From Magicicada septendecula (lineage: Eukaryota > Arthropoda > Insecta > Hemiptera > Cicadidae): DNA of 64,000 nucleotides. Of the stretch, positions 34,031 through 43,804 are shown in pieces. The translations under genes were made by a program, and so were the position numbers. The stretch spans positions 126,641,927 through 126,705,926 of the forward strand of contig CM068367.1 in NCBI GenBank assembly GCA_034769895.1, given 5' to 3'. The notes beneath the pieces are model-generated. The model was not told the DNA's origin. It did not search any database and saw only the letters and a program-made list of their open reading frames with translations. The first letter of the stretch is position 1, and each line of letters starts with the position of its first letter.

Positions 34031-35550
34031 TTTACGTCTCAAAAAGGAAGTAAATAAGTTTTACAGGTTGTTACCGATGACTGGATCCTGAATAGAGTCA
34101 GGGTAACCCATAAGTCGTATTGCCGACTTCGTATTATCGACATTCCACCTATTCGGAATGTTCAAAACCATACAACCTGATAGTGGTCATGCGCGCGCAC
34201 GTGCTGGATATGCCTCTATCTGTTAATGTGCACCTACAGAAAACGGCGATACAATATTTAATAATGCATACACTGCGTAAACAGTTGTGTCAAAAATAAT
34301 TATGGGAATCGTTTCAGCTCTGGAGGTACTTTACTAGATAAAATTAGTCTATCAAGAAACAGTTGTCCGGAAAAGTATTAATTTTTGTGATCTATTACTG
34401 TAACAAGAATTTTCATCGTGAATCACGCGTCTGCAAATAGCTGAGTTATTTATTTCCAAATATGTCGCTGATAACGTAAATCTGTTGTCGGTCACGCTAA
34501 CAGAAATACCAAATAATTCCCCCCGGCAGCAGGCGGCGATGCAAAGTTACTGACGCAAACGTCCGACTCATCTGTCACGCTAACTTCCTCATTTGTATAT
34601 TTACCTATTTACACCAGCACATATAGATAAAATACAATGGTCTAAATTATATTTATGAATAGCTCAGTATTACTTTTCACCGTGTGTCTCTGATGACGCA
34701 GATAATTATTTTGTTAAACGTACGTGATATTGAATAAAAATTTAATACTTGCACAAGCAATTATTTTTTATTATTATGAATAATAGGAAACTTATTGCTT
34801 CAGAAGAAATAACATTCTATATGAATCGTATACCTTGCTGACGAAAATGATAAACACAGCGGTTTCAGCTATTTTTTTCTTTATTTGTATTTTCTTCACT
34901 GTTACAAGTGCACTCACTAATACCATAAGACGTAAGCAAAAGAATTCTCACGCTAAAGTGAGGCCACAAGCGCGCTCACGGACCTCTGTTAAGTTAAATA
35001 TTAAATATCTATTAACATATTTATTGTAATAAAACTGACTTAACTTTTCTAATTATACGTATAATACATATTAGTATATCGTCCCCCCCCACACACACAC
35101 ATACACAATTCAGAATAGCCAGAAGCCAAGAAAATAGATCTTAGGAAGTAAAATTACACGCGCGCGCACACATATACACACACACAGAGATAATAATATT
35201 AATAATAATAATAATAATAATAACAATAAATTACATATACTATTATATAAAATACATAATATAATATGAATTAAATTATATAAAACATAATATATAATTA
35301 TAAAATACCATGTACGTTTATTTATTTATTTATAATAAATAATATTTTTGTATTTTACAAGAATATAGTTTTATAATTTGTATATAGTTATACGTATAAT
35401 TTAATTTATATTTATAATTGATTTGTAATCGATATTTATAATTATAATTTACATTTACAGTAGATTTAAACACACACACACATAATTTTTATATAAATAA
35501 CTGGAAAGTTTCTTGCAGTTGTTGTATTACTATATATATATTTTATGTTT
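34031..35550. other. No gene recognised; simple-repeat-rich
   Basis: AT-rich DNA with CA runs (about 35085-35106 and 35161-35186), an (AAT)n-like run (35197-35230) and long A/T-only stretches to 35500. The frame at 34835-35029 begins with a hydrophobic segment but has no family or splice support. Confidence 0.45.
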
Positions 35551-35640
35551 CTGAAGATATATATTTTGTATTCACGTTTCTGAAGATGACAGTAAAGAAG
35601 ACTGTCGAAACAGTGATAAAAAATATTAAAAATATATTTA
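35551..35640 (+). ncRNA. Hammerhead-like motif, Penelope-terminal relic
   Basis: At 35580-35613 the order is CTGAAGA, T, GACAGT-AAAGAAG-ACTGTC, GAAAC, AGTG. Stem II is a perfect 6-bp helix, and both core strands match the motif at the 23.7 kb Penelope-like end. I see no flanking stem I, so this is a partial motif. A second CTGAAGATAT lies 29 bases earlier (35551-35560). No RT coding is nearby, so it is probably a solo terminal fragment. Confidence 0.45.
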
Positions 35641-35714
35641 TCATATTATTTATCATGAATAATTATAATAACAAGAATAATTGTGAGCAAATATGAATAA
35701 ACACGCGCGCGCGC

Positions 35715-35830
35715 TTTTGTGCGGGAGAGGTTAGAGAAAGAACCGGTTTAGACATTATCCGAAGCCTTTTATGTAATTTTCATATTCTTCTGTCGTTCCA
35801 GATACAATCTTTCAGTTTTCTCATACACAC
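35715..35830 (+). repeat. Microsatellite-linked dispersed repeat, copy 2
   Basis: Collinear with 17.9-18.03 kb: GTTTAGACATT, GCCTTTTATG, TCATATTCTTCTGTCG, CCAGATACAATC and CAGTTTTCTCATA. Here it lies between two CG-alternating tracts (35703-35714 and about 35834-35844). Confidence 0.6.
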
Positions 35831-36054
35831 AGACGCGCGCGCGTCTGTGTAGGTATGTATGTAAGTATAACTTTTTCACAGTGTCTATAAAGGAATTTTG
35901 TCCAAAATTTTTATACATTCCTTTTCTCATATTAAAAAAAGGTCTGAAGCTGATATAATTCCTTTTACAGAATTATTAAAATAATTAAATTCAGTTTTAT
36001 ACACTAGCAAAATTTGGATTGTCTTCTACAAAAAGCATTTTTAAAATCATCATC

Positions 36055-36101
36055 ACCCCCGTCGTCCTCGTCATCATCATCATCATCATCATCATCATCG
36101 C
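36055..36101. repeat. (TCA)n / (TCG) trinucleotide repeat
   Basis: Interrupted TCA repeats. Open frames on both strands here (poly-Ser and poly-Asp) are artefacts of the repeat. Confidence 0.9.
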
Positions 36102-36519
36102 CGTCACAGATTAGCGTATGTGACTGTGCCGGTTCCACGGACCATCCTATTTCACGGACGCTCTGTGTATTGTTTTTACTTCGGAAGGTAGGCCTACTCA
36201 CTGGATAATCCGGAACTTGGATTCTTCCGCACGACTATAACTTATAATTATAATACAAACGAGCTTTTTAAAGGATAGACTCCCACTTAAGTAGTATCAT
36301 TCAACATTATGTAATTTTTATTGTTTAAGAAGAAATCACAGGGTTTCGGCATCACATGACTCTTCTGGCGCAATATTCGACACACCTATTAGCTAAATTA
36401 TTACTTGTACTGTGCATAATTTATTTACACATTTACTGATGTACACAATGTATCGTTAAACAATGTCAAAGTTACACTATCGACTAATTGTGTAATTTTT
36501 GTTTTTCAGAAGTCATCTC

Positions 36520-36683
36520 ACGAGGCGAGAGAGCGTTTGAAGAAAAACAATAAGGAAGGAAGAGGAGAAAGCAGAGAGCGGAGTCGGGCGCGCTGGGTGA
36601 CGTCACACGGTAAATAACCAAGGTGTATACTGTACTTTTCATCATCGCGACAAAACCGGCCGCCTCGCGTTATCACCGTCAGT
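36520..36683 (+). promoter_or_regulatory. CpG-rich host promoter with CRE and TCAGT initiator
   Basis: The stretch is the most CpG-rich in the window. It holds a perfect cAMP-response/CREB-ATF site TGACGTCA at 36598-36605 and an arthropod initiator TCAGT at 36679-36683, placing the likely start A at 36681. No TATA box lies 25-35 bases upstream and I see no clear DPE. Separation of CRE and initiator is about 80 bases, within the usual functional range. It directly precedes a 5' UTR and a coding exon on the same strand, which supports the call. Confidence 0.65.
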
Positions 36684-36859
36684 CTGTGAGCGCCGTCGCT
36701 AGTGTGAACAGCGCCGAATTCGCGTGTAACTGATAAGAAAACGATAACTGAACGAGCCTTAGTGAGTTAACTGTTTAGTTCCTGAGCAGTGATTAAGGAA
36801 CAAAATGGCCGGAATACGGTTGTTACTATCAACCTTGTGTCTGACGTTAGTAGCATCAG
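36681..36859 (+). CDS. First exon of a secreted or membrane host protein (coding 36805-36859)
   Basis: After a 124-base predicted 5' UTR, an ATG in good context (ACAAAATGG) at 36805 opens the reading MAGIRLLLSTLCLTLVAS. Coding then breaks after the first base of codon 19 at a strong donor, CAG|GTAAGA (exon end 36859, phase 1). The 18 residues form a classic signal peptide: a single Arg near the start, a Leu/Thr/Val-rich core, and small residues at the end. The mature protein is encoded downstream, and no further exon is recognisable in this window, so the first intron is probably long. The gene cannot be named from the leader alone. The start choice rests on the Kozak-like context and the agreement of signal peptide and donor. 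Confidence 0.7.
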
Positions 36860-39800
36860 GTAAGAATCAAATTATATTAAATTTAATTTTAAAATCGTAT
36901 TTCTAACCCTTCAAAACGTACGCGGTCAAGTGGGAAATAAAACGCGTACTTGAAGAGTCTTCTCTGGGTGTCCTGGGTAGTCGCCTAAATGTTCCCAACG
37001 ATACGCGATAAGATAAATTAAAAAACTTTGTTAACAATTGTTTAACTAGATAAACATTGCTCTTCAATTATCAAGTATTTTTGTTCTGTCAACGTTAGTT
37101 TCACCAACGTTATCTGTTGTATCTGTCTTCTAGTCTGTTAAAGGTTTATCAACTAGTCAGGCTGTATTTAAAGAAAAAAAAGGAAATTACGTGAGACGTG
37201 TATCACTACATAAAATTTCAAAACTTTGAATAATACCATCCTTTGTTTTTGGTGAACAAACTCCGATCGGTCTTTTTACTAATGCGTACAATTTATATTT
37301 AGGCTAATTAAATGTCCCTTGATAGAGAAATAAAGACAATTATAAATTATTTTTGTATCACCTTTATAAGTTTAAATTTATATCTTTTCTTGGATTTCGT
37401 TGTCCATGACGTGTCCGTTAATTAACTAAATATAATTATTTCACTACGACTCGGAAAACAAAACTTTCTATGGGTAAAAACGTAAAAGTTTTACCCATAA
37501 AAAGTTTTGTGTTCCGAGTCGTAGTGAAATAAATTATATTTATATCTTTTATAACCTGTTAAACTATTACCTTTAACCTATTAAGCCTTTTACCTTATAC
37601 ATTACCTTATATCTTATCATTATACTTATTGCTTTTATATTTATTAAACTATACAAAAAAGGAAAAATATATAGTGGAAAAATGGTAAAAATATACGCAT
37701 CGGAGTCGATGCTCAAATTATAGGGGGCATAGTCATTGTAAATAGAATCCTCGTCTTTTACCTGGACAACTGCTCCGACTACCAACTCAGAGAATTCATT
37801 CTTCATATTCCCTTTACTGTCGCTTGAACAAATGTTCAAATGTTTGGCCAAATTCCCATTGAGGTGATGTTTTGTATTTACGAACCTACGAAATTACTCA
37901 AGTAAAAATATGTTTACACGGTTCTAAGTCCTTATACCTTAAAAAATGTGCCCCTATTTTTAAAAAATCGTAACTAAGCAATTATTACAGTTACTCGTAT
38001 TTTATCATAAGATTCGTTTTTTCTTTCCTTGTGCATATTACGAGTCGTCTCATTTTTATACTCTATCGTTGCAATATTCCTTGTTTGTATAGTAATTATA
38101 TAAATGTGTAACGAATTATATAAATGTACATATAAATGTTATATTAGTTGAACTGAATGTTAAATGCTCTTAATCGTATGATGTTAAGATGTGTATTGCG
38201 AATAAATAAGCCTGTATATTTAATAAGATGACGAAAAATAATGGAACAAGTACCACACTTGGATGAATGACTAAACAGTAGCTAGTCCAATATCTACACC
38301 ATAAGGGCAGACAGAGGGCTCGATGAAAATAAATTTCTGATGTTCTGCATTATAAAATGTTTAATGTTTATCTGTAAAAATTATTTACAGTTATTTGAAT
38401 GTAGGCCTTATCTAGTGCAAACTTTTAAGTTGCTCATTAATCATTTCGGTGTAGGTATTATTTCTACCGCACGAGAATTCCAGTCAATTTAAAACAAATA
38501 TAGATAAATAAATAAGTATAATAAATAAATATAAACAAACATTTAGATCTTCAAATTCAGTCCCTTCAGTAAATTAAATAAAATTCAGTTCCTTCTACAT
38601 AAAATCTTTAATCATAAAGAATCGCGACAATATGCGTGTTTAGATTTTCTAAATATATTTCAAATACAATGAATTATTTTCTAGAGTTTATTTTAACACT
38701 CAAACTTACACGATGTAATCTTTGTATTATATAAGATTATTCCCCGTAAAAAAACAGTTAGTATATAATTAGGGACGTTCACGAAAAGATGGGGACGGAT
38801 CTACAGTGCTGTGACAGTGGAGTGAGAAGTTCGCTTAACTCTTGAAATCTAGAAGAAGAAGATGAACAAATTATTTAAATCAAATGTGAATTTTTTGTTC
38901 TCAAATATACCTCTTGAAACCTAAAGTAAATCCATTAACACCATTCAAACTACGCTTTAACGCTACGAAAGCTTTTATCAACTTAGTAACGTACAAAGAT
39001 CAGTTTTGTATTAACGTAGGCCTATAACTTTTGTGAATTAAAATATATTGTTTTCTATTTTATTATGTTGATGTGGACGTATAGGTATTATTTCCAATTA
39101 TTTCACACTATGGTTATAAAACTATCCTTGTCATTCAAAATTAAACTGATAAAAATTTCTTTTCACTAGACTGTTATTTTAACGAAAATATACTGAAGAA
39201 TGTAGATAGGGGTCGGCATTGATTGCAAAACATTGATGTACTAAGTAAAGGCACATTATAAAACATGAAATAGAAATCTTCATTATACTTCATCATTTTG
39301 AAGACAATAATTTGATTGCAAAACAACGTTATTTACACTCTCTGAAGTAAACCTAGACGAGAACATGCTTCACTTCTCTCCAGAACTCTTAAAACTTCTT
39401 CCATATAACATTCTCTATACCTATAAATTTATAAGAATATTTCAACGTAGTAAGATCCGTATCCTTTTTGTACTATTTTTTTTTCAATTATTTAAACATA
39501 AGCCTATTAGCCGTTGATTTTTTTTTTAATAAAATTAATTACCATAGGTTATTAATTTATTTACCAACTTGCTCACATATTTATTCTGTAGAGCACGTAA
39601 ATAATAATTAGGCTACAGGATGTTAAAATAATTTACGTGAAAGCAAGTCGGCTCTAATTCCGAAGACTATGCGCAATTACTTTTCGAAGTATAATCGTAT
39701 TTATTTATTTACTTCTTTATACATGAATTTTTGCATTACACCTTAATGTACTCTCACTAAAGTAGTCCCCTTCTTCAAGAGTTCTATCCTTCTGTCAGTT

Positions 39801-40500
39801 TTATTTTCCCTAATTCTGTTTCAAGCCTACCATTAATTTTTTGAACGGATTTTTTTCACAAACGATGCTTAATATCCTGTCTTCTAATATACGCTTCTTA
39901 CGTATCTCAGCAAGACGGCTTTTTTCCACTAAAGACGTTTATTTAACTCACTCATCGTTCTTACAAAATCATTCCAAATACGCGACATTCTAACACTTCG
40001 TCATCATAACATACGAATTTCTAGAAGACAATTTGCGTAATTTTTTTCGTTACTTTACTTCTTGTCCAGAAATGGCACAACTTTCAAATAACGTTGAAAT
40101 ATATTTGAATTTTTATTTTATTTTATTTTATACGATAATGCCAGAAATAATTTTATATATTTTTAACACACGCTGTAAATTTTCGCGGTCGTGGAGGGTA
40201 AATTATGCAACCTACTAACGAGAAAAGTCTATTTATATGTATTATAGTTACGAAATATACTTCCTTATCAGAATGTGTTACGTGCCTCCAATTCGTTTGA
40301 TGTTTAATTAAGTACTTTGGTTTAATTAATGCATTTACTGATGTGCAGCGCCGGTTGTAAAACGGATGCATAACAAATACCATCGAGAAAATGTTTTGGC
40401 AATGATTTTTAAAAACACATTATCACTTTAAAGAAGTGTGCAACGTAAAACCTGATTTTGCAATGATCAATATATTAAAAAACATTTCAACTCAAGAAAA
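36860..40500. other. Probable first intron; no exon recognised
   Basis: AT-rich DNA downstream of the exon 1 donor. It includes one hairpin element (37433-37537), a GTAGGCCTA word at 39016-39024, and an AGAAGAAGAAG run at 38851-38861 that may be the tail of a lost LINE. No later exon of the signal-peptide gene is identifiable. Confidence 0.4.
37433..37537. mobile_element. Hairpin (foldback) element, about 105 bases
   Basis: Arms of about 47 bases flank a loop of about nine bases. The left arm contains TTTCACTACGACTCGGAA and TATGGGTAAAA; the right arm carries the inverse with a few mismatches. In a primary transcript of the exon 1 gene it would fold into one long hairpin. Confidence 0.85.
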
Positions 40501-40528
40501 CCCTTGGTAACGATTCTCAGATTTACAT

Positions 40529-41073
40529 CATCATCTTCACGGATTAAACCAAGGATAGTTTGTTCCGGTCTCAAATTGGCAAAGATTAGAGCTGGTCACT
40601 CCAGCGCTTCCTCGGACGTCTCACACCTCTCCGTCCCCTCGCCTTATAGTTCCAGAGTTGTTTGGGGATGCGGCAGTCATCCATTCGGCAAAAATGTTCC
40701 CACCAATTCAGCCGATACTGGGGGATCCTGTTGAGTATATTTATACTGTTCAGTTCCTGTCGTATATTTGTGTTTCTTCTACGATCATGGAGAGTATACC
40801 CTGCCGCGTGCCTGAGAAATCTCATTTCAGCCGCTTGGATGCGACTGGCCTGGCCTTTCGTTAAAGTCCAATTCTCAGACCCGTAAAGAAGTGTGGGAAG
40901 AGCCATCACCTTGTAGAATTTTAGGCGTGTTTCTTTACTTGCTGATGACTTAAGATTTCGCCTGATGGTCGCACACATAAGGTTGAACTTATGCAACTTA
41001 TTCACAATGTCGTTGCATGCATTATAAGACACACTGTAAACCAGGAATTCAAAATTGCTAACTTGTTCAAGGT
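40529..41073 (-). mobile_element. LINE 3' end with 11-base target duplication
   Basis: The minus-strand frame reads EQVSNFEFLVYSVSYNACNDIVNKLHKFN, CATIRRNL, ETRLKFYKVMALPTLLYGSENWTLTKGQ, AEMRFLRHAAGYTLHDRRRNTNIRQEL, YRLNWWEHFCRMDDCRIPKQLW, and RRGVRRPRKRWSDQL. It ends in a GATGATG tail. This is the region after RT in a common arthropod LINE type. CAGATTTACAT occurs at 40518-40528 and again at 41074-41084, directly at the tail and at the 5' break, so I read it as the target duplication. The protein frame remains open for about 176 codons, which suggests a fairly young insertion. Confidence 0.8.
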
Positions 41074-41084
41074 CAGATTTACAT

Positions 41085-41204
41085 ATTGACAAATTATTAT
41101 TGAACGTTAATTGCATTTATAGGTCTGCGTGTAATTGTAACTATAAATTATATTTATTGAGCTTTAATTACAACGCGAACTGTCTGTAACTCCTGTTTTA
41201 ATGT
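41085..41204. other. Short spacer
   Basis: The open frame of the LINE happens to extend to 41116, beyond the inferred insertion edge. This part is probably chance. Confidence 0.4.
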
Positions 41205-41212
41205 TCATCATG

Positions 41213-41724
41213 CAGTGCCGCCGCTAGGGTGCTTGCCGTCCGTGTGCAGTTTTACCTTTGCCGCCCTCCTGAATATACTTTTCATGTCCCTACTTTGCCA
41301 CACTATTTAATATTACTTTAATTAAAAATTAGCACAGACATAAATAGTAAAATTGACAAAAATAAAATGTATTTTTCAAAAACTTATTTAGCTCAGTACT
41401 TGTATGATATAAGTGGAAGATGTCCTGGTAGAAGTGTTGAATACATTTTCAAAAAATATAATAGTTTATTTGCGCGGTCGTCTTTTCAGAGTTATTGTAA
41501 CACTTTAGTTATTAACAATACCTATACGCTTTCTTGGCAGTCAAAACAAAGGCTGATGCCAGTACACTGCGGCAATGCTAACAAAACAAATATCAAGAAG
41601 AACTCAATAAATGTTAATGTCATATACGTAGACGTAGTAGGTATTAATTGTTTTAATATCTGGTGATGAATTTGGCAGTCTACGGCCGCCCGTGTGCGGT
41701 GCACGTATAGTAGCGGCGGCCCTG
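41213..41724. mobile_element. Non-autonomous hAT element, 512 bases
   Basis: It begins CAGTGCCGCCGCTA and ends with the inverse of CAGGGCCGCCGCTA, terminal inverted repeats matching at 13 of 14 bases with the hAT CAG start. It is flanked by a perfect 8-base duplication, TCATCATG (41205-41212 and 41725-41732), the hAT hallmark. An internal frame of 99 codons (41367-41666) has no transposase motif. The intact duplication suggests a young insertion. Confidence 0.9.
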
Positions 41725-41732
41725 TCATCATG

Positions 41733-43068
41733 TATGAACAAGATTCGACAAAGGAATAAGATTATTTCCTTGGCGAGTGTAGTGTGTTTAAATCAAGTTA
41801 AGTTTTGATTTACAGTAACTTTCTTACACTTTTGTGACAGGATTTCTGGTCAGTTTAGGTCGGACTACATAATTATCGTACCGTACACAAGTATATGGCT
41901 AGCACTACGTCTAGAACTGTAACTTCCTCAATGGCGAGGCGAGGTATCCGTTAGACCCGAGTCCAGCTGACATCGTGGAAGTCAATCCGCACAATGAAAC
42001 AATTAGAATCCACGTTGGAAAACGAGTATACTCTGACAACCTGTACACCGTGTTATAGATACCATTTAATAAATCTTCGTATTTTTATAGGGTTTTACAT
42101 CCGACTTTTGTACATCTGGGTTAAAGCATGTGCGGGCAAGATGCTAAAAATCTGTCTAAACGCATTAATTTTACTCACATTTATTGCAGTTTTGTAATTT
42201 TTAGTAGAAATTAAATACTATTACTTAATACAGCCTTGTCTAATTTTCTGTGAACGTTACCAAGTGTTTATGTTTTTATCTGAAAACAATAAAAAACGTG
42301 TTTTTATTCATTGCCAGTGGGACTGTAGTTTTAAACAAGTCAATGTAAGAGAAAAAAATAATTATTTAAACGATGAAAAATATATAGTAAAAAAATAGAT
42401 GGGTATGAGGTACAAATTAATTGCACAATACGAGAGATAAGAGTGTCATCGTCATTCGTCATCACCAACACCTGAAGGTGTGGTCGTGTGGTCGTATACT
42501 TAAATCATCATGGATACATTTTCAAAGGCAAGTCATTGTGAGGGTTTCCACGTAACCGAGTCTTATTCACGGCGGGCTCATGCCAGGAACCTTAACATTA
42601 CGGTGTAAATTAAGCCACTTTAACAGATAAAAGTAAAGATTCCATTCGTCGCTAGTAACGTTGTCCGAACCAGATGGTTCATCGTTCCGATCGTATGCAC
42701 AGTGGATCGAAGTTATCCAACACTGTCGTGGTTTTGAGACACTGCTATTTAGTTAAAGTTTACAGGAGTTTGGACTCCGCAGGTTGCTCATCGTGTAACG
42801 AAATCCACTGCTGCACGTATGTCTTTATCTTTTTATGTTGAACTGAAATGGCCCGTATTTAATTTTGGACGCATGCTGTCATTTTCAGCGCAAAAACGTC
42901 GTTTCACCCGACTTAATTATTTTCAATCGAATTCTAGTCAAGTTTTGAACCGTCAAATAGCACAGAATGCTATCCAATATTAATACGTTTTACCTCAAGT
43001 ATCGGCTTGTACAATCTTGTACCACAATGTACCAACTGTACAGTTCATTTAGATTACAGTTCGACACC
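41733..43068. other. No gene recognised
   Basis: AT-rich spacer. Nothing supported. Confidence 0.4.
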
Positions 43069-43083
43069 AATATCGGTATCTTT

Positions 43084-43624
43084 CTTCTTCTTTAGCAGCG
43101 CAACAACCCATTACTGAGTCATGGTCTCCTTTAACAGCCTCCGCCAGTTGTCTCGGTCAAGTGCAGCTGCTCTCCAGTTCCGGGTCCCAAGGATATGGCG
43201 CGCATCATAGTTCACACCGTCTTCCCAACGTAGTTTGGGTCTACCAACTCTCCTGGCGCCATAGATCTGTTCTGTGAGTGCCATTCTGGGTATTTCATTC
43301 TCCCCCATTCTGATCACATGTCCAGCCCACCTGAGTCTACCAAGTTTTATAATTTTCACAATATCTGGTTCATTCAGAAGAGTGTTCAGTTCTTGGTTGG
43401 TCCTTTTCCTCCATTCACCTCCCACACATATTGGACGAAAAATGGTGCGGAGGCTTTTGCGTTCATGAACCAGCAGGCTTTACTCAGACTTTCTAGAAAT
43501 GGTCCAGGTCTCAGAACCATAAGCGAGAACTAGGCGGATCAGTGTTTTATACAGAAGCAGCTTGATGCTCCTGCCAATTGTTCTGCTCTGGAACAAAGGG
43601 TCTGAGACCAAAGAAGCAACTACT
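43084..43624 (-). mobile_element. RTE-like LINE 3' end with 15-base target duplication
   Basis: The minus strand reads LYKTLIRLVLAYGSETWTIS, then GGEWRKRTNQELNTLLNEPDIVKIIKLGRLRWAGHVIRMGENEIPR, GARRVGRPKLRWEDGVNYDARHILGTRNWRAAALDRDNWRRLLKE. This is the complete C-terminal tail of an RTE-like LINE. It ends in an AAGAAGAAAG tail. AATATCGGTATCTTT occurs exactly at 43069-43083 and 43625-43639 as the target duplication. The copy is 541 bases, 5'-truncated before the RT domain, with one frame break near its 5' end. The perfect duplication implies recent insertion. Confidence 0.9.
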
Positions 43625-43804
43625 AATATCGGTATCTTTGGGAAAAACAATTTCATATAACATCTAACCCTGTTCTATTAAGTTTCAATTTTTGTTTGTT
43701 TGAAATCACTTATTAATGAATCGAGTTAGTCTCTACACACTGCCTGTTCTCACGAGTATTCCGAACCATCCAGGTTTTTTATTCATTCAAGTAGCGCTTT
43801 ACAT

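Noticed and set aside
34835-35029. 64-codon plus frame with hydrophobic start, as a secreted peptide
   Set aside because: No promoter, splice or cleavage-site support; the remainder is low-information and AT-driven.
36004-36208. Acidic (poly-Asp) and Ser-rich frames
   Set aside because: They are opposite-strand readings of the TCA trinucleotide repeat.
40504-40886. Plus-strand frames opposite the 40.5-41.1 kb LINE
   Set aside because: Shadows of the LINE coding strand.
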